From assembly GCA_003155915.1 (NCBI GenBank), contig PMFA01000006.1, positions 1-53,310 of the forward strand: a DNA stretch of 53,310 bases, in the 5' to 3' direction. How positions within the stretch are numbered: the stretch's first letter is position 1; each line of letters starts with the position of its first letter. Origin of the DNA: Acidimicrobiaceae bacterium (GTDB lineage Bacteria > Actinomycetota > Acidimicrobiia > Acidimicrobiales > RAAP-2). Both the position numbers and the translations under genes were made by a program. This document shows, one piece after another, positions 17,301 through 25,291 of the stretch. The notes beneath the pieces were generated by a model, which was given only the letters and a program-made list of their open reading frames with translations, was not told the DNA's origin and did not search any database.

Positions 17301-17771
17301 ATGCCGAATTTCTATGAGTACGTACGACACCCCTGGGCCGACGAGCGAAAGCTCGTCGGGCCGACGAAGACCCGTGACCTCCGCCACTTGGATAACCCGA
17401 ACCCGTTCATCCGCTTCAACGCGAGGTTCGGTCTTCGCATCACCCTCGTGGTGGGAACGATGTGGATGGCGTACATCTTCACCGTCATCGCTCTGTTCGC
17501 CCTCCCGGACGCCATCAAACAGGGCACCTATTTCATCATCGTGTGGCTTTCGAGTTCGTTCCTCCAACTCGTGCTGCTGCCGATCATCATCGTGGGTCAA
17601 AACATTCAGGCTCGCGCCGCCGACAAACGTTCCGAAGATACGTATAAGGACGCCGAGGCGGTACTGAAGGAGTCCGAAGAGATTCAAAAGCACTTGCTCG
17701 CCCAGGACCTGGCGATCTCGAGCATCCTGGAGCGCCTCGAAACGTTGATGGCCCAACAGGAGAAGAAATAG
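17301..17771 (+). CDS. DUF1003-family membrane protein
   Basis: 156 residues. Residues 30-100 hold the DUF1003 core: NPFIRFNARFGL, then two transmembrane helices (LVVGTMWMAYIFTVIALFAL and FIIVWLSSSFLQLVLLPIII), then the characteristic VGQNIQARAADKRSEDTY. A charged, probably coiled-coil tail (residues 110-156, rich in Glu and Lys heptads) follows. The function of the family is unknown. The gene is followed after 65 nt by a small membrane-protein gene on the same strand. Confidence 0.8.
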   Translation: MPNFYEYVRHPWADERKLVGPTKTRDLRHLDNPNPFIRFNARFGLRITLVVGTMWMAYIFTVIALFALPDAIKQGTYFIIVWLSSSFLQLVLLPIIIVGQNIQARAADKRSEDTYKDAEAVLKESEEIQKHLLAQDLAISSILERLETLMAQQEKK

Positions 17772-17836
17772 CAGTCGTCCCGGGCTCGACTCTCGCGAGA
17801 CGCGCCGGTCCGACGACGTAAAAGGAGACATCGCAG

Positions 17837-17992
17837 TTGAGTGGATTAATTGAGGCCTTCACCACCACGACGACCATCGTCAGCGTCCATCGGGGCGTGG
17901 TGTTGCCCGAAGCGCGCGTCATCGTCATCGCCGTGCCGGTGGTGGTCTTCTGCATCTACTGGTTCGTGCTGCGCAAGCGCAAAAGCCCGTGA
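17837..17992 (+). CDS. Small single-pass membrane protein, 51 aa
   Basis: TTG start at 17837 with AAAGGAG (17821-17827) 9 nt upstream; 51 codons and TGA at 17990-17992. A Thr-rich N-terminus (EAFTTTTTIVS) precedes one hydrophobic helix (RVIVIAVPVVVFCIYWFVL), and the protein ends in basic RKRKSP, so it should sit with its C-terminus in the cytoplasm. The stop overlaps the GTG of the DUF3445 gene by 4 bp. I do not recognise it. It is supported by its ribosome binding site, its membrane pattern and the coupling to the next gene. Confidence 0.6.
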   Translation: MSGLIEAFTTTTTIVSVHRGVVLPEARVIVIAVPVVVFCIYWFVLRKRKSP

Positions 17993-18810
17993 GTGAATTC
18001 CCGTATCTCCCGCTCGAGACCAAGGGCTGGCGCATGGCCATGGGACTTCGACCGCTCGACATCGATCACTGGCTCGAAGTTGACGAAGGTCGTGAGAGTG
18101 AACTCGAGCAGAAACGCCGGCTCCTCGAGCGCGCCTACGACGTCGTCGTCGCGACGAACCGAGAAGGTGACGCAGGGAGTCGCGAACTGCTCGCCGAAGT
18201 GACGAATTTCCTCGAAGTTCATTACCCGAACATCACGATCGAGCTCCGTGATGACGATCACCCCGTGGTCGCCGCCGCTCGACTCGTGCAAGAAGACCTC
18301 TGCGTGCTCGTTCGCTCCGACGCGTGGCGGTTGCAGGCGGCCTGCGTCTGTTTTCCGTCTCGTTGGAACCTCGCCTCCAAGTTGGGTACGACGCTGGACG
18401 ACATTCATCGGCCCGTGCCGAGCTACGACGTCGAACTCAGTCGACCGACGAACGCCTTCTTCGAACGGTTGAAGCCATCGCGCTCGTTCTGGCGACTCAA
18501 CTGGACACTGATCGATTCACCGGCGCTGCATCAACCGACGAGCGCTCGACGCAGTCCCCACGGCGACCTAGCCGACTGGTTCTTTCGGGTGGAACGTCAG
18601 ACACTGCGTCGTCTTCCGCTGAGCGACGCGATTATCTTCACGATTCGAAACTACGTGGCGTCAGCCCAGGAGTTGTGCGACTCGCACGAGGAGTTCGGCC
18701 CGACGTTGCTCTTGAATCTCGACACGGCGCCCGAGTCGATGCAGTCGTACAAGGGTTGGATCGGTGTCGCCGATCGGCTACGTCGGTCACTCGGTGGCGT
18801 GACGAACTAG
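17989..18810 (+). CDS. DUF3445 / haem-dependent oxidative N-demethylase-like protein
   Basis: 273 residues, starting GTG inside the end of the small membrane protein gene. Landmarks are the MAMGLRPLDIDHWLEVDE start, LVQEDLCVLVR, CVCFPSRWNLASKLG, the IHRPVPSYDVEL segment, the NWTLIDSP segment and the late RVERQTLRRLP helix, which match the family whose best-known member is the alpha subunit of a haem-dependent oxidative N-demethylase. Substrate in this organism is unknown. The stop overlaps the convergent acyl-CoA dehydrogenase stop by exactly CTAG. The coupling to a membrane peptide is unusual and might localise it or be chance. Confidence 0.8.
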   Translation: MSEFPYLPLETKGWRMAMGLRPLDIDHWLEVDEGRESELEQKRRLLERAYDVVVATNREGDAGSRELLAEVTNFLEVHYPNITIELRDDDHPVVAAARLVQEDLCVLVRSDAWRLQAACVCFPSRWNLASKLGTTLDDIHRPVPSYDVELSRPTNAFFERLKPSRSFWRLNWTLIDSPALHQPTSARRSPHGDLADWFFRVERQTLRRLPLSDAIIFTIRNYVASAQELCDSHEEFGPTLLLNLDTAPESMQSYKGWIGVADRLRRSLGGVTN

Positions 18811-20021
18811 TCGCGAATGAGGTCTTTCGCGATCGCGATGACCTGCATTTCGTCGGTGCCGGCGTAGATACGAAGGACTCGCGCGTCACGACTGAGTTGC
18901 TCGACCCGGTACTCGGCGATGTAGCCGTTGCCACCAAAAATCTGAATCGCGTCGTCGGCCACCTGGCAGGCCGCCTGGGCCGAATAGAGCTTCATCGCCG
19001 AGGCTTCGGCGAAGCTCGGTACCGCGCCGTGCGACGAGCGCTCGATATGGGCGAACACCATGTTGCGAACGTTCACGCGCGCCACTTCCATCTGCGCGAG
19101 TTTGAGTTGGATGAGTTGATAGTCCGCGATGGCCGTTCCCCAGAGCCGACGGTGCTTCGCGTAGTCGATCGAGAGTTTGAGGCACTCTTCGATGATGCCG
19201 AGGGACATGGCGGCGACGCCGGCACGCTCGGCGACGAAGTTGTCGCGCGCGCTTTGTCGGCCCCCGCCCTTGGGATCCTCGCGTTCGCCGAGCAGGCGAT
19301 CCCTGCCGGCGCGCACGTCGCTCAAGAACACTTCGCCGGTCGGCGAACCGTGTTGACCCATCTTGCGCATCGGCGCGGCCTGCACCAAACCGTCCATTCC
19401 CTTGTCGAGCACGAACGTCAGGACCTTGCGGTTGCGCATCTCCTCGCCGCTGCCGTCGTCGAGCTTGGCGTAAATCACGATCGTGTCGGCGTAGGGGCCG
19501 TTCGTGATCCAGGTTTTCTGGCCGTTGAGGACGTAGTCCTCGCCGTCGCGTCGCGCGCTCGTGCGCATGCCCCCAAGCGCGTCCGAGCCGGAATCCGGCT
19601 CGGTGATCGCCCAGGCGCCAATCTTGTCGAGGGTCATCAGATCAAGGGCCCAGCGTTCCATTTGCGCCGGCGTACCCAGTTTGTTGATCGTCCCGGCGGC
19701 CAGGCCGCTCGACACGCCGAGCGACGTCAGTAGTCCCGGGCTCACGCGACACAGCTCGATCGTAGAGATCAACTGCGCCGCTGGGTCCGACCCCCGGCTC
19801 TCTCGGGCGGGTTCCTCACCCGAGATCTTGCGTTCCAGCTGGCGCGCGAAGCTCTCCTTCGCCATCTCTTTCAGTCCAAAGACGTCGTACATCTTGCGAA
19901 GAATCGCGTACGGCGGCATTCCGTTGTGTTCGAGGTCATCGAGCTGCGGGCGAATCTCCTCGTCGACGAACCGGCGAACGACGTCGATGATGGCCTGTTG
20001 TTCTTCGGTCCATTCGTACAT
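18807..20021 (-). CDS. Acyl-CoA dehydrogenase
   Basis: 404 residues with the full three-domain fold: helical N-terminus, FAD-binding middle (GAWAITEPDSGSDALG, TWITNGPYAD) and C-terminal four-helix domain ending in IFGGNGY and RIYAGTDEMQ. At the place where medium-chain enzymes carry the catalytic Glu (YEGT), this protein has Ala387 (YAGT). Glu265 in FVAERAGVAA aligns by eye with the alternative base used by isovaleryl-CoA and long-chain dehydrogenases, so the enzyme is probably active on a branched or long substrate. GAAGGAG precedes ATG 20021. No electron-transfer partner genes lie beside it. Confidence 0.92.
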   Translation of the reverse strand: MYEWTEEQQAIIDVVRRFVDEEIRPQLDDLEHNGMPPYAILRKMYDVFGLKEMAKESFARQLERKISGEEPARESRGSDPAAQLISTIELCRVSPGLLTSLGVSSGLAAGTINKLGTPAQMERWALDLMTLDKIGAWAITEPDSGSDALGGMRTSARRDGEDYVLNGQKTWITNGPYADTIVIYAKLDDGSGEEMRNRKVLTFVLDKGMDGLVQAAPMRKMGQHGSPTGEVFLSDVRAGRDRLLGEREDPKGGGRQSARDNFVAERAGVAAMSLGIIEECLKLSIDYAKHRRLWGTAIADYQLIQLKLAQMEVARVNVRNMVFAHIERSSHGAVPSFAEASAMKLYSAQAACQVADDAIQIFGGNGYIAEYRVEQLSRDARVLRIYAGTDEMQVIAIAKDLIRD

Positions 20022-20081
20022 CGGCTATCTCCTTCGACTGTCGTGTTCCAAAGTGCCCCCGGAGTGCATCACCGCGTCACC

Positions 20082-20702
20082 TCAAGAAGTGGCGCGCGAC
20101 GAGGGCGAGGACGAGATCAAGAGGTGGTCGATCAGGGTGGCGATCCACTGGGATTGGCCGACCGCGACGGCCGCGGGCGCGACGCACAGCCACAGTTCGG
20201 AGTGGAATTGGACGACGAAGAGCACCATCAAGACGACTTCGGCACCCACGCGTCGAAGTGGTTGACCGCCGAGTCGTTGCGTGACGATGACGTTGACGGC
20301 GAAGAGGTTGACGCCGGGGATGAACGCCCACGCGGTCCAATGGCCCTCGAGTTCTCTGGCGGCAAACGCGAAACAGGCGGAGCCGACGACGAGGAGCGCG
20401 ACCGCCACGTTGCACGCCGCGACCGCGAACGTCTGTGAGACCGGGTGCGCGGTGCCGGGCCAGTGGGCCAAGACGCTGACGAGGATGCTGATACCCGCGA
20501 AGTCACCGGCGATGCCGTAGCGAACCAATCGGTGGAGGGCCTGAATGAGCGAGAGATCCGTCGCGATACTCGGTGCGGGCGCCACGTCACCGTACGGGCG
20601 CGTCAACTCCGACCACTGTGCCCCGGTCCAGACGCGCCACTGTCGAGCGCCCGAAGGATCCGGATACCAGCCCGAAGGGACGGGGGTGCTACTTGAACTC
20701 AC
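20082..20702 (-). CDS. DUF2510 membrane protein
   Basis: About 206 residues. Residues 10-30 are the DUF2510 motif SGWYPDPSG...WRVWTGAQW, typical of actinobacterial membrane proteins, followed by four hydrophobic helices between about residues 50 and 195 that resemble the DUF4328-type integral domain. The GTG at 20702 is chosen because GAGG lies about 9 nt upstream; an in-frame TTG at 20726 would add eight residues. It follows the acyl-CoA dehydrogenase gene on the same strand in the opposite order (it is downstream, 60 bp away) and could be co-transcribed with it. Function unknown. Confidence 0.7.
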   Translation of the reverse strand: MSSSSTPVPSGWYPDPSGARQWRVWTGAQWSELTRPYGDVAPAPSIATDLSLIQALHRLVRYGIAGDFAGISILVSVLAHWPGTAHPVSQTFAVAACNVAVALLVVGSACFAFAARELEGHWTAWAFIPGVNLFAVNVIVTQRLGGQPLRRVGAEVVLMVLFVVQFHSELWLCVAPAAVAVGQSQWIATLIDHLLISSSPSSRATS

Positions 20703-20833
20703 GGGAACAGCCTCGCATACAAACAAAGGGGAGGGTCGACGTGAGCCAAACGCGTGGGGCCGCTCCGACGTCCGGTTCCCAGGACCACGTCACACCTGAC
20801 GCGTCCGCGCTGGATCGAGTCGTCACTGAAGGG

Positions 20834-21883
20834 TTAGGGCCGTAGCGTCATCACGGTGGTCACGCCGATCGCGGCACAGATCTTCGACCCGCAGGCGACG
20901 TCGGCGATTGGCGACGGGACGTATCTGAGTTTCGCCGGCGAGACCGATCCGGACGTCACGACGGCCAACCAGGGCGAGGACGAACCCGTCATGCCCCCGA
21001 CCACGCATCGCTCGAGTGTCGTGCAGGCGAGGGTCAAGATCGAACCGCGCAGCGAAGCGACCTTCGACCACTTCTTTCCCAAGTTGAGCGTACGCATGAT
21101 TCGCCAACCGAATGAGAGCTTCGCCAGACCCACGCACTCTGTCCGCGCACAGTTCAGTGACGTGAGCGCCGACCACGTCACCGTGGAAAGGCCCGTGCGC
21201 GCTGTCCATGTCGTGCCGCCGTCCGCGGTCACGTAGACGACGATCCCGTTGGACGCGTTGAGGAAGCTCGCGATGCATTTGAGGTGCGACGTGCACGCGA
21301 GCGACGTCACCGAATCTTGCGACGGGACACCGATGCTGCCCACTGGGGACCACGTCGCGCCGCCGTTCTCAGTGACGAGGAATCTCGGATTGGTCTTGGC
21401 CGAATCGAGGATCGCACACGCCGAGGACCCGTAGCAACTGATCGCTTCAACGCCGGACGCGCCGGTCGGCGCAGTTGCCACGCTGATCGTGTGGGTCGTG
21501 GCGCTGTAGCGCCACACCAGGTCCGCGTTCGACTGTGATCCGACAAAGAGACAGCCACTGCTCCAGCACGACGAAGCCTGGATGTACGTCGAAGTGTCGG
21601 CGCTCGGAACCGTGAGTGGCGACCAGCGTCCATTCGCCGAGCGATACTCGCCCACCGACGTCGGGCTCACGTCGAGGTTCGATGTCCCGAGCGCCACACA
21701 GGAGTTGTCAGTCGTGCACGCGACGCTCGAGAGCGGCACCGAGATGCTGATTGCGGGAAGACCGCTCACCCTCGGCGACTTCGTCACCGTCGAAGTCGCG
21801 CACGACGCCAACACGACGCCCGCGACCGAGCACACCACCGCGGTCCGTACCAGTGAACGTACGTGGGCGGATACTCGATTCAT
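20834..21883 (-). CDS. Lipoprotein with seven-repeat beta-propeller
   Basis: 349 residues. The signal peptide ends in a lipobox VLASC (Cys28), so the protein is lipid-anchored outside the membrane. The body shows seven repeats, each with a hydrophobic strand, then two Cys spaced 4-7 residues (VACTTDNSCVALG, ASSCWSSGCLFVG, AISCYGSSACAIL, SLACTSHLKCIAS, SLNCARTECVGLA, TLACTTLERCVVG, DVACGSKICAAIG), and several GGATW/GGTTW Asp-box-like turns. This fits a seven-bladed sialidase/YCF48-like propeller with one disulfide per blade. Catalytic sialidase residues were not recognised, so binding rather than hydrolysis is likely. Confidence 0.75.
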   Translation of the reverse strand: MNRVSAHVRSLVRTAVVCSVAGVVLASCATSTVTKSPRVSGLPAISISVPLSSVACTTDNSCVALGTSNLDVSPTSVGEYRSANGRWSPLTVPSADTSTYIQASSCWSSGCLFVGSQSNADLVWRYSATTHTISVATAPTGASGVEAISCYGSSACAILDSAKTNPRFLVTENGGATWSPVGSIGVPSQDSVTSLACTSHLKCIASFLNASNGIVVYVTADGGTTWTARTGLSTVTWSALTSLNCARTECVGLAKLSFGWRIMRTLNLGKKWSKVASLRGSILTLACTTLERCVVGGMTGSSSPWLAVVTSGSVSPAKLRYVPSPIADVACGSKICAAIGVTTVMTLRP

Positions 21884-21978
21884 TGCTTCCTTGTGATCGT
21901 GACGACCGTTGTCGCTGTGTTGATGCTACTGATTAGGTCCACCGTTCCTGATGGTTCTCAACGAGGGAGCGGTCTAAC

Positions 21979-23142
21979 TTGGAGTTCATGAACTGGGTCG
22001 ATGCGCTCATCGTTGGGATCGTCATTTTGGCCGCGATCTGGGGCTGGTTCCAAGGCGCTATCCGACAGGTCTGCGGTTGGATTGGCCTGATCGCTGGCTT
22101 CTACGTCGGTATCGCAATTGCGCCGTCGCTGTCGACGAAGATCACGCACTCGTCGTGGCGACCGATCCTCGCGCTGGTCATCGCCGTGGTCGCCGCCTAC
22201 GTCGGAAATTCTCTCGGTCACCTACTCGGTTCGACCATCCGAAAGACCGTGAAAATGGTGAAGTTGGGCCTCGTCGACTCCGTCGCCGGCGTGGTCGTCG
22301 GTGTCGCGGGTGCGCTCATTACGGTTTGGCTCGTCGCGGCGCTGCTGGTCGCCACGTCGTGGTCCACCGCCGCCAGTGGGATTCAGGGATCGCGCATCAT
22401 TGACGCCCTCGACAAGGCGTTGCCGACCGTTCCCTCGGCTGAGGCCCGACTCCAGAGCCTGCTACGCAACGCCGACTTCCCGAGTGTGTTCACGAGCACG
22501 GTCTCGCCAACCGTTCCGTTTTCGGGTGCGGTGCCGACGCTCGCCAAGAACAGGTTGTCACCTCGTTCGCCGAGTCAGGTCGTCAAGGTTCTCGCGTTGG
22601 GGTGCGCCGGCACCCACCAGGGCACGGGCTTCTTCATCGCGCCACACCTCGTAGTGACGAACGCGCACGTGGTGGCGGGCGCCACCAGCGTCACGGCCGC
22701 GGGAGCGACCGCGCAAGTAGCGCTCTTCGACCCGGTGAACGACGTCGCGGTTCTTCGCGTCTCGACGCTGCTGAGCACGGCGCCAATGAGTTTCGCGACG
22801 ACGGCTCCGTCCTCGGGGGCAAAGGCCGAGGTGATCGGCTTCCCGCTCGACGGCACACGGACAATCAGCCCTTCGATCATCGGCGGCCAGATCACCTCGG
22901 AGTCGAGGGACCTCTACGACACGGAGACCTTTGCTCGCGCCCTGCTCGTCGTCTACACCAACATCGAACCGGGTAACTCCGGCAGTCCGGTGATGGTCCG
23001 CGGTGACGTCACGGGCGTCGTGTTCTCGATATCAACCACCCAAGGCGAGACGGCCTACGCTATTCCGGCCGCCACCGTCGAGAGTGACCTCGCCAAGACG
23101 CCCCCACAAGGGACGCAGTCGACGCAGAGTTGTTTGAACTAG
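21979..23142 (+). CDS. MarP-like membrane serine protease (CvpA domain plus trypsin-like domain)
   Basis: 387 residues. Residues 1-130 hold four membrane helices of the CvpA/colicin-V type; residues about 200-375 form a chymotrypsin-like protease with GTGFFIAPHLVVTNAHVV (catalytic His), PVNDVAVLRV (Asp) and EPGNSGSPV (Ser). This domain order is that of mycobacterial MarP (Rv3671c), a periplasmic protease needed for acid and oxidative resistance. Two Cys flank the protease (LGCAG and the final SCLN), as in MarP where disulfide formation tunes activity. The TTG at 21979 has GGGAG 9 nt upstream; an ATG at 21988 is the alternative. The stop shares CTAG with the convergent aminotransferase. Confidence 0.88.
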   Translation: MEFMNWVDALIVGIVILAAIWGWFQGAIRQVCGWIGLIAGFYVGIAIAPSLSTKITHSSWRPILALVIAVVAAYVGNSLGHLLGSTIRKTVKMVKLGLVDSVAGVVVGVAGALITVWLVAALLVATSWSTAASGIQGSRIIDALDKALPTVPSAEARLQSLLRNADFPSVFTSTVSPTVPFSGAVPTLAKNRLSPRSPSQVVKVLALGCAGTHQGTGFFIAPHLVVTNAHVVAGATSVTAAGATAQVALFDPVNDVAVLRVSTLLSTAPMSFATTAPSSGAKAEVIGFPLDGTRTISPSIIGGQITSESRDLYDTETFARALLVVYTNIEPGNSGSPVMVRGDVTGVVFSISTTQGETAYAIPAATVESDLAKTPPQGTQSTQSCLN

Positions 23143-24476
23143 CTGGCGGAACGAACGGCGGCGCGCAGGACGTCGAGTCCGTCGGCGAGCTGCGCGTCGG
23201 TGATCACGAGTGGCGGCAGCAGTCGTACCACGTTGCCGTACGTGCCACACGAGATCGCGATGACACCGTTCTGGTTGCAGTAGTTAACGATGGCCTTGAC
23301 GGCCGCGGGGTTCGGATCCTTGGTGCCGGGCTGGACGAACTCCATCGCGACCATCGCGCCACGTCCGCGCACGTCGCCGATGATGGCGACGTCCTGGGCC
23401 AGGGAACGCAGGTTGGCGAAAAGGATGTCACCGATCTCGCGGGCCCGCTCGACCAAGTTTCGGTCGCGCAGGGTCTTGATCGTGGCGAGTGCCGCCACGC
23501 AGGCCACCGGGTTGCCGCCGTAGGTTCCGCCGAGCCCGCCTTCGTGCACGGCGTTCATCAACTCCACGCGACCCGTAACGCCGGCCAACGGCATGCCGCC
23601 CGCCAGACCCTTGGCGGTCGCCACGATGTCGGGGATCACGCCTTCGTGGTTGACGGCGAACCAGTCACCGGTACGACAGAAGCCACTCTGGATCTCGTCG
23701 GCGATGAAGACGACGCCGTTGGTCGTCGTCCACTCCGACAGAGCCGGTAAGAAACCGTCGGCCGGTACGACGAAGCCTCCCTCGCCCTGGATGGGCTCGA
23801 TGAGCAGAGCGGCGACGTTCTTCGCGCCGACCTCGGTTTCGATCATCCTTATCGCTCGCGCGGCCGCGTCGGCGCCGCTCAGTCCGTCGCGGAAGGGGTA
23901 GCTCATCGGTACGCGGTAGATCTCGGGCGCGAAGGGACCGAAGCGGTCCTTGTAGGGCATGTTCTTCGCCGTGAGCGCCATCGTCAGGTTGGTGCGTCCG
24001 TGGTAGGCGTGGTCGAAGACGATGATGGCCTGGCGACCGGTGGCGAGGCGAGCGATCTTGACGGCGTTCTCGATCGCTTCGGCGCCGGAGTTGAAGAGCG
24101 CCGAGGTCTTGGCGTGCGAGCCGGGCGTCAGAGCCGCGAGCTCCTCACACACCTCGACGTAGCTCTCGTACGGGTTGACCATGAAACAGGTGTGCGTGAA
24201 GGCCGCCACCTGCGCACTCACGGCGTCGACGAGTTCCGGCACGGCGTGACCGATGCTCGTCACGGCGATGCCCGAGCCGAGGTCCAGGATTTGATTGCCG
24301 TCGACGTCGACGAGAATGGCGCCCTCGGCACGGTCGATGTAGATGGGGAATCCCTGGGTCAGTCCGGCGCTCACGACGGCGTGACGGCGCTCGTGCAGGG
24401 CGCGGGACCTTGGACCGGGCAATTCGGTGATGACCTTGCGCTCGGTTCCTACTGATGTATCGACTGACGAGACCAT
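23139..24476 (-). CDS. gabT: 4-aminobutyrate aminotransferase
   Basis: 445 residues, class-III PLP aminotransferase. Conserved segments run in order: DVDGNQILDLGSGIAV, the SGAEAIENAVKIAR cofactor-phosphate loop, FDHAYHGRT, EPIQGEGGF, the PLP-contacting IADEIQSGFCRTG and the Schiff-base Lys in ATAKGLAGGMPLAG. The close match to GABA transaminases (IQSGFCRTG, GGTYGGNPVACVAA) indicates transfer of the amino group from 4-aminobutyrate to 2-oxoglutarate; 5-aminovalerate is another possible substrate. AAGGAG precedes ATG 24476. No succinate-semialdehyde dehydrogenase gene is adjacent. Confidence 0.88.
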   Translation of the reverse strand: MVSSVDTSVGTERKVITELPGPRSRALHERRHAVVSAGLTQGFPIYIDRAEGAILVDVDGNQILDLGSGIAVTSIGHAVPELVDAVSAQVAAFTHTCFMVNPYESYVEVCEELAALTPGSHAKTSALFNSGAEAIENAVKIARLATGRQAIIVFDHAYHGRTNLTMALTAKNMPYKDRFGPFAPEIYRVPMSYPFRDGLSGADAAARAIRMIETEVGAKNVAALLIEPIQGEGGFVVPADGFLPALSEWTTTNGVVFIADEIQSGFCRTGDWFAVNHEGVIPDIVATAKGLAGGMPLAGVTGRVELMNAVHEGGLGGTYGGNPVACVAALATIKTLRDRNLVERAREIGDILFANLRSLAQDVAIIGDVRGRGAMVAMEFVQPGTKDPNPAAVKAIVNYCNQNGVIAISCGTYGNVVRLLPPLVITDAQLADGLDVLRAAVRSAS

Positions 24477-24551
24477 GGCATTCTCCTTGCATTCGTCGGC
24501 TCACGCCGCACGAATCCAGCGTACTTGGATGTTCGAGGACGGTCCCAGAGC

Positions 24552-24579
24552 AGAAAACGGGTGACCAAAGTCACCCGTT
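24552..24579 (-). terminator. Rho-independent terminator downstream of tRNA-Ser(CGA)
   Basis: A perfect 10-bp stem (AACGGGTGAC at 24556-24565 with its complement at 24570-24579) closes a 4-nt loop. On the minus strand it is followed by TTTTC. It begins 10 bp past the tRNA-Ser 3' end, in the right orientation to stop that transcript. Confidence 0.75.
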
Positions 24580-24588
24580 GCCTGCCGG

Positions 24589-24673
24589 CGGAGGAGGTGG
24601 GATTTGAACCCACGGTGCCCGGAGACACAGCAGTTTTCGAGACTGCCCGATTCGGCCGCTCTCGCACCCCTCC
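24589..24673 (-). tRNA. tRNA-Ser (anticodon CGA)
   Basis: The minus strand gives an 85-nt class-II tRNA: acceptor GGAGGGG pairing with CTCCTCC (one G-U), D arm with GCGAGAGCGG, anticodon stem GCAGT/ACTGC enclosing loop CTCGAAA (anticodon CGA, reading UCG), a long variable arm, T arm GTGGG TTCAAAT CCCAC and discriminator G. The bases after the discriminator are CCG, so CCA is not encoded. A terminator hairpin follows. Confidence 0.95.
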
Positions 24674-24747
24674 GTCGAGGAGTCTACAACGCGCCTCGAT
24701 GATCACTTTTGTTGCGTCGACGCGGTGTGCGCATCTCTCGTAAGTTC

Positions 24748-25218
24748 GTGGTCGTGGATGACACGGCGAACGACGAACTCTTTATGCGCGCGGCCCTCGA
24801 CATTGCGATCGTGGCCGCCGGCCACGACGACGTTCCCGTCGGTTGCGTCTTGGTCGAGAACGACGTGATGATCGGCGTGGGGGAGAACCGTCGCGAGCTC
24901 GACCAGGACCCCACGGCCCACGCCGAGATCGTGGCGCTTCACGACGCCGCGCTCTCGCGGCCCTCGTGGCGCATGGATGACGTGACGGCCTACGTTACGT
25001 TGGAGCCGTGCGTCATGTGCGCCGGGGCGCTGCTCAACGCACGCGTACGTCGAGTGGTCATCGGCGCGCTCGACGAGAAGGCCGGCGCGGTCGGCTCGCG
25101 GTACAACATACTCAGTGACCCACGCCTCTTGCACGAGGCGTCGCTCACGTATGGCGTGCTCGGAGAAGAATCGGCCCAGTTGCTACGCGCCTTCTTCCAA
25201 GAGCGCCGTCCTGACTAG
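24748..25218 (+). CDS. tadA: tRNA-specific adenosine deaminase
   Basis: About 156 residues. The zinc site is complete: TAHAEIVAL (His plus catalytic Glu) and PCVMCAGALLNARV (two Cys). RVVIGALDEKAGAVGS and the NILSDPRL motif are typical of TadA rather than CMP deaminases. It converts A34 to inosine in tRNA-Arg(ACG). Start is uncertain: the frame is open from a TTG at 24709, with GTG codons at 24748 and 24754 fitting family length better, and no strong ribosome binding site decides between them. It is divergent from the tRNA-Ser gene. Confidence 0.9.
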   Translation: MVVDDTANDELFMRAALDIAIVAAGHDDVPVGCVLVENDVMIGVGENRRELDQDPTAHAEIVALHDAALSRPSWRMDDVTAYVTLEPCVMCAGALLNARVRRVVIGALDEKAGAVGSRYNILSDPRLLHEASLTYGVLGEESAQLLRAFFQERRPD

Positions 25219-25291
25219 TGGCGGCAAAGAGTTGTGTCGACGACACTAACTCGTCACAGTTACGAAACGTCCCCGACCTAATTTCGCGTCC

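Noticed and set aside
18324-19733. 469-codon plus-strand frame
   Set aside because: Antisense to the acyl-CoA dehydrogenase and out of frame with the DUF3445 protein; translation has no family character.
20741-20845. 34-codon plus-strand frame starting GTG
   Set aside because: Too short, overlaps the lipoprotein stop, no hydrophobic or domain pattern and no convincing ribosome binding site.
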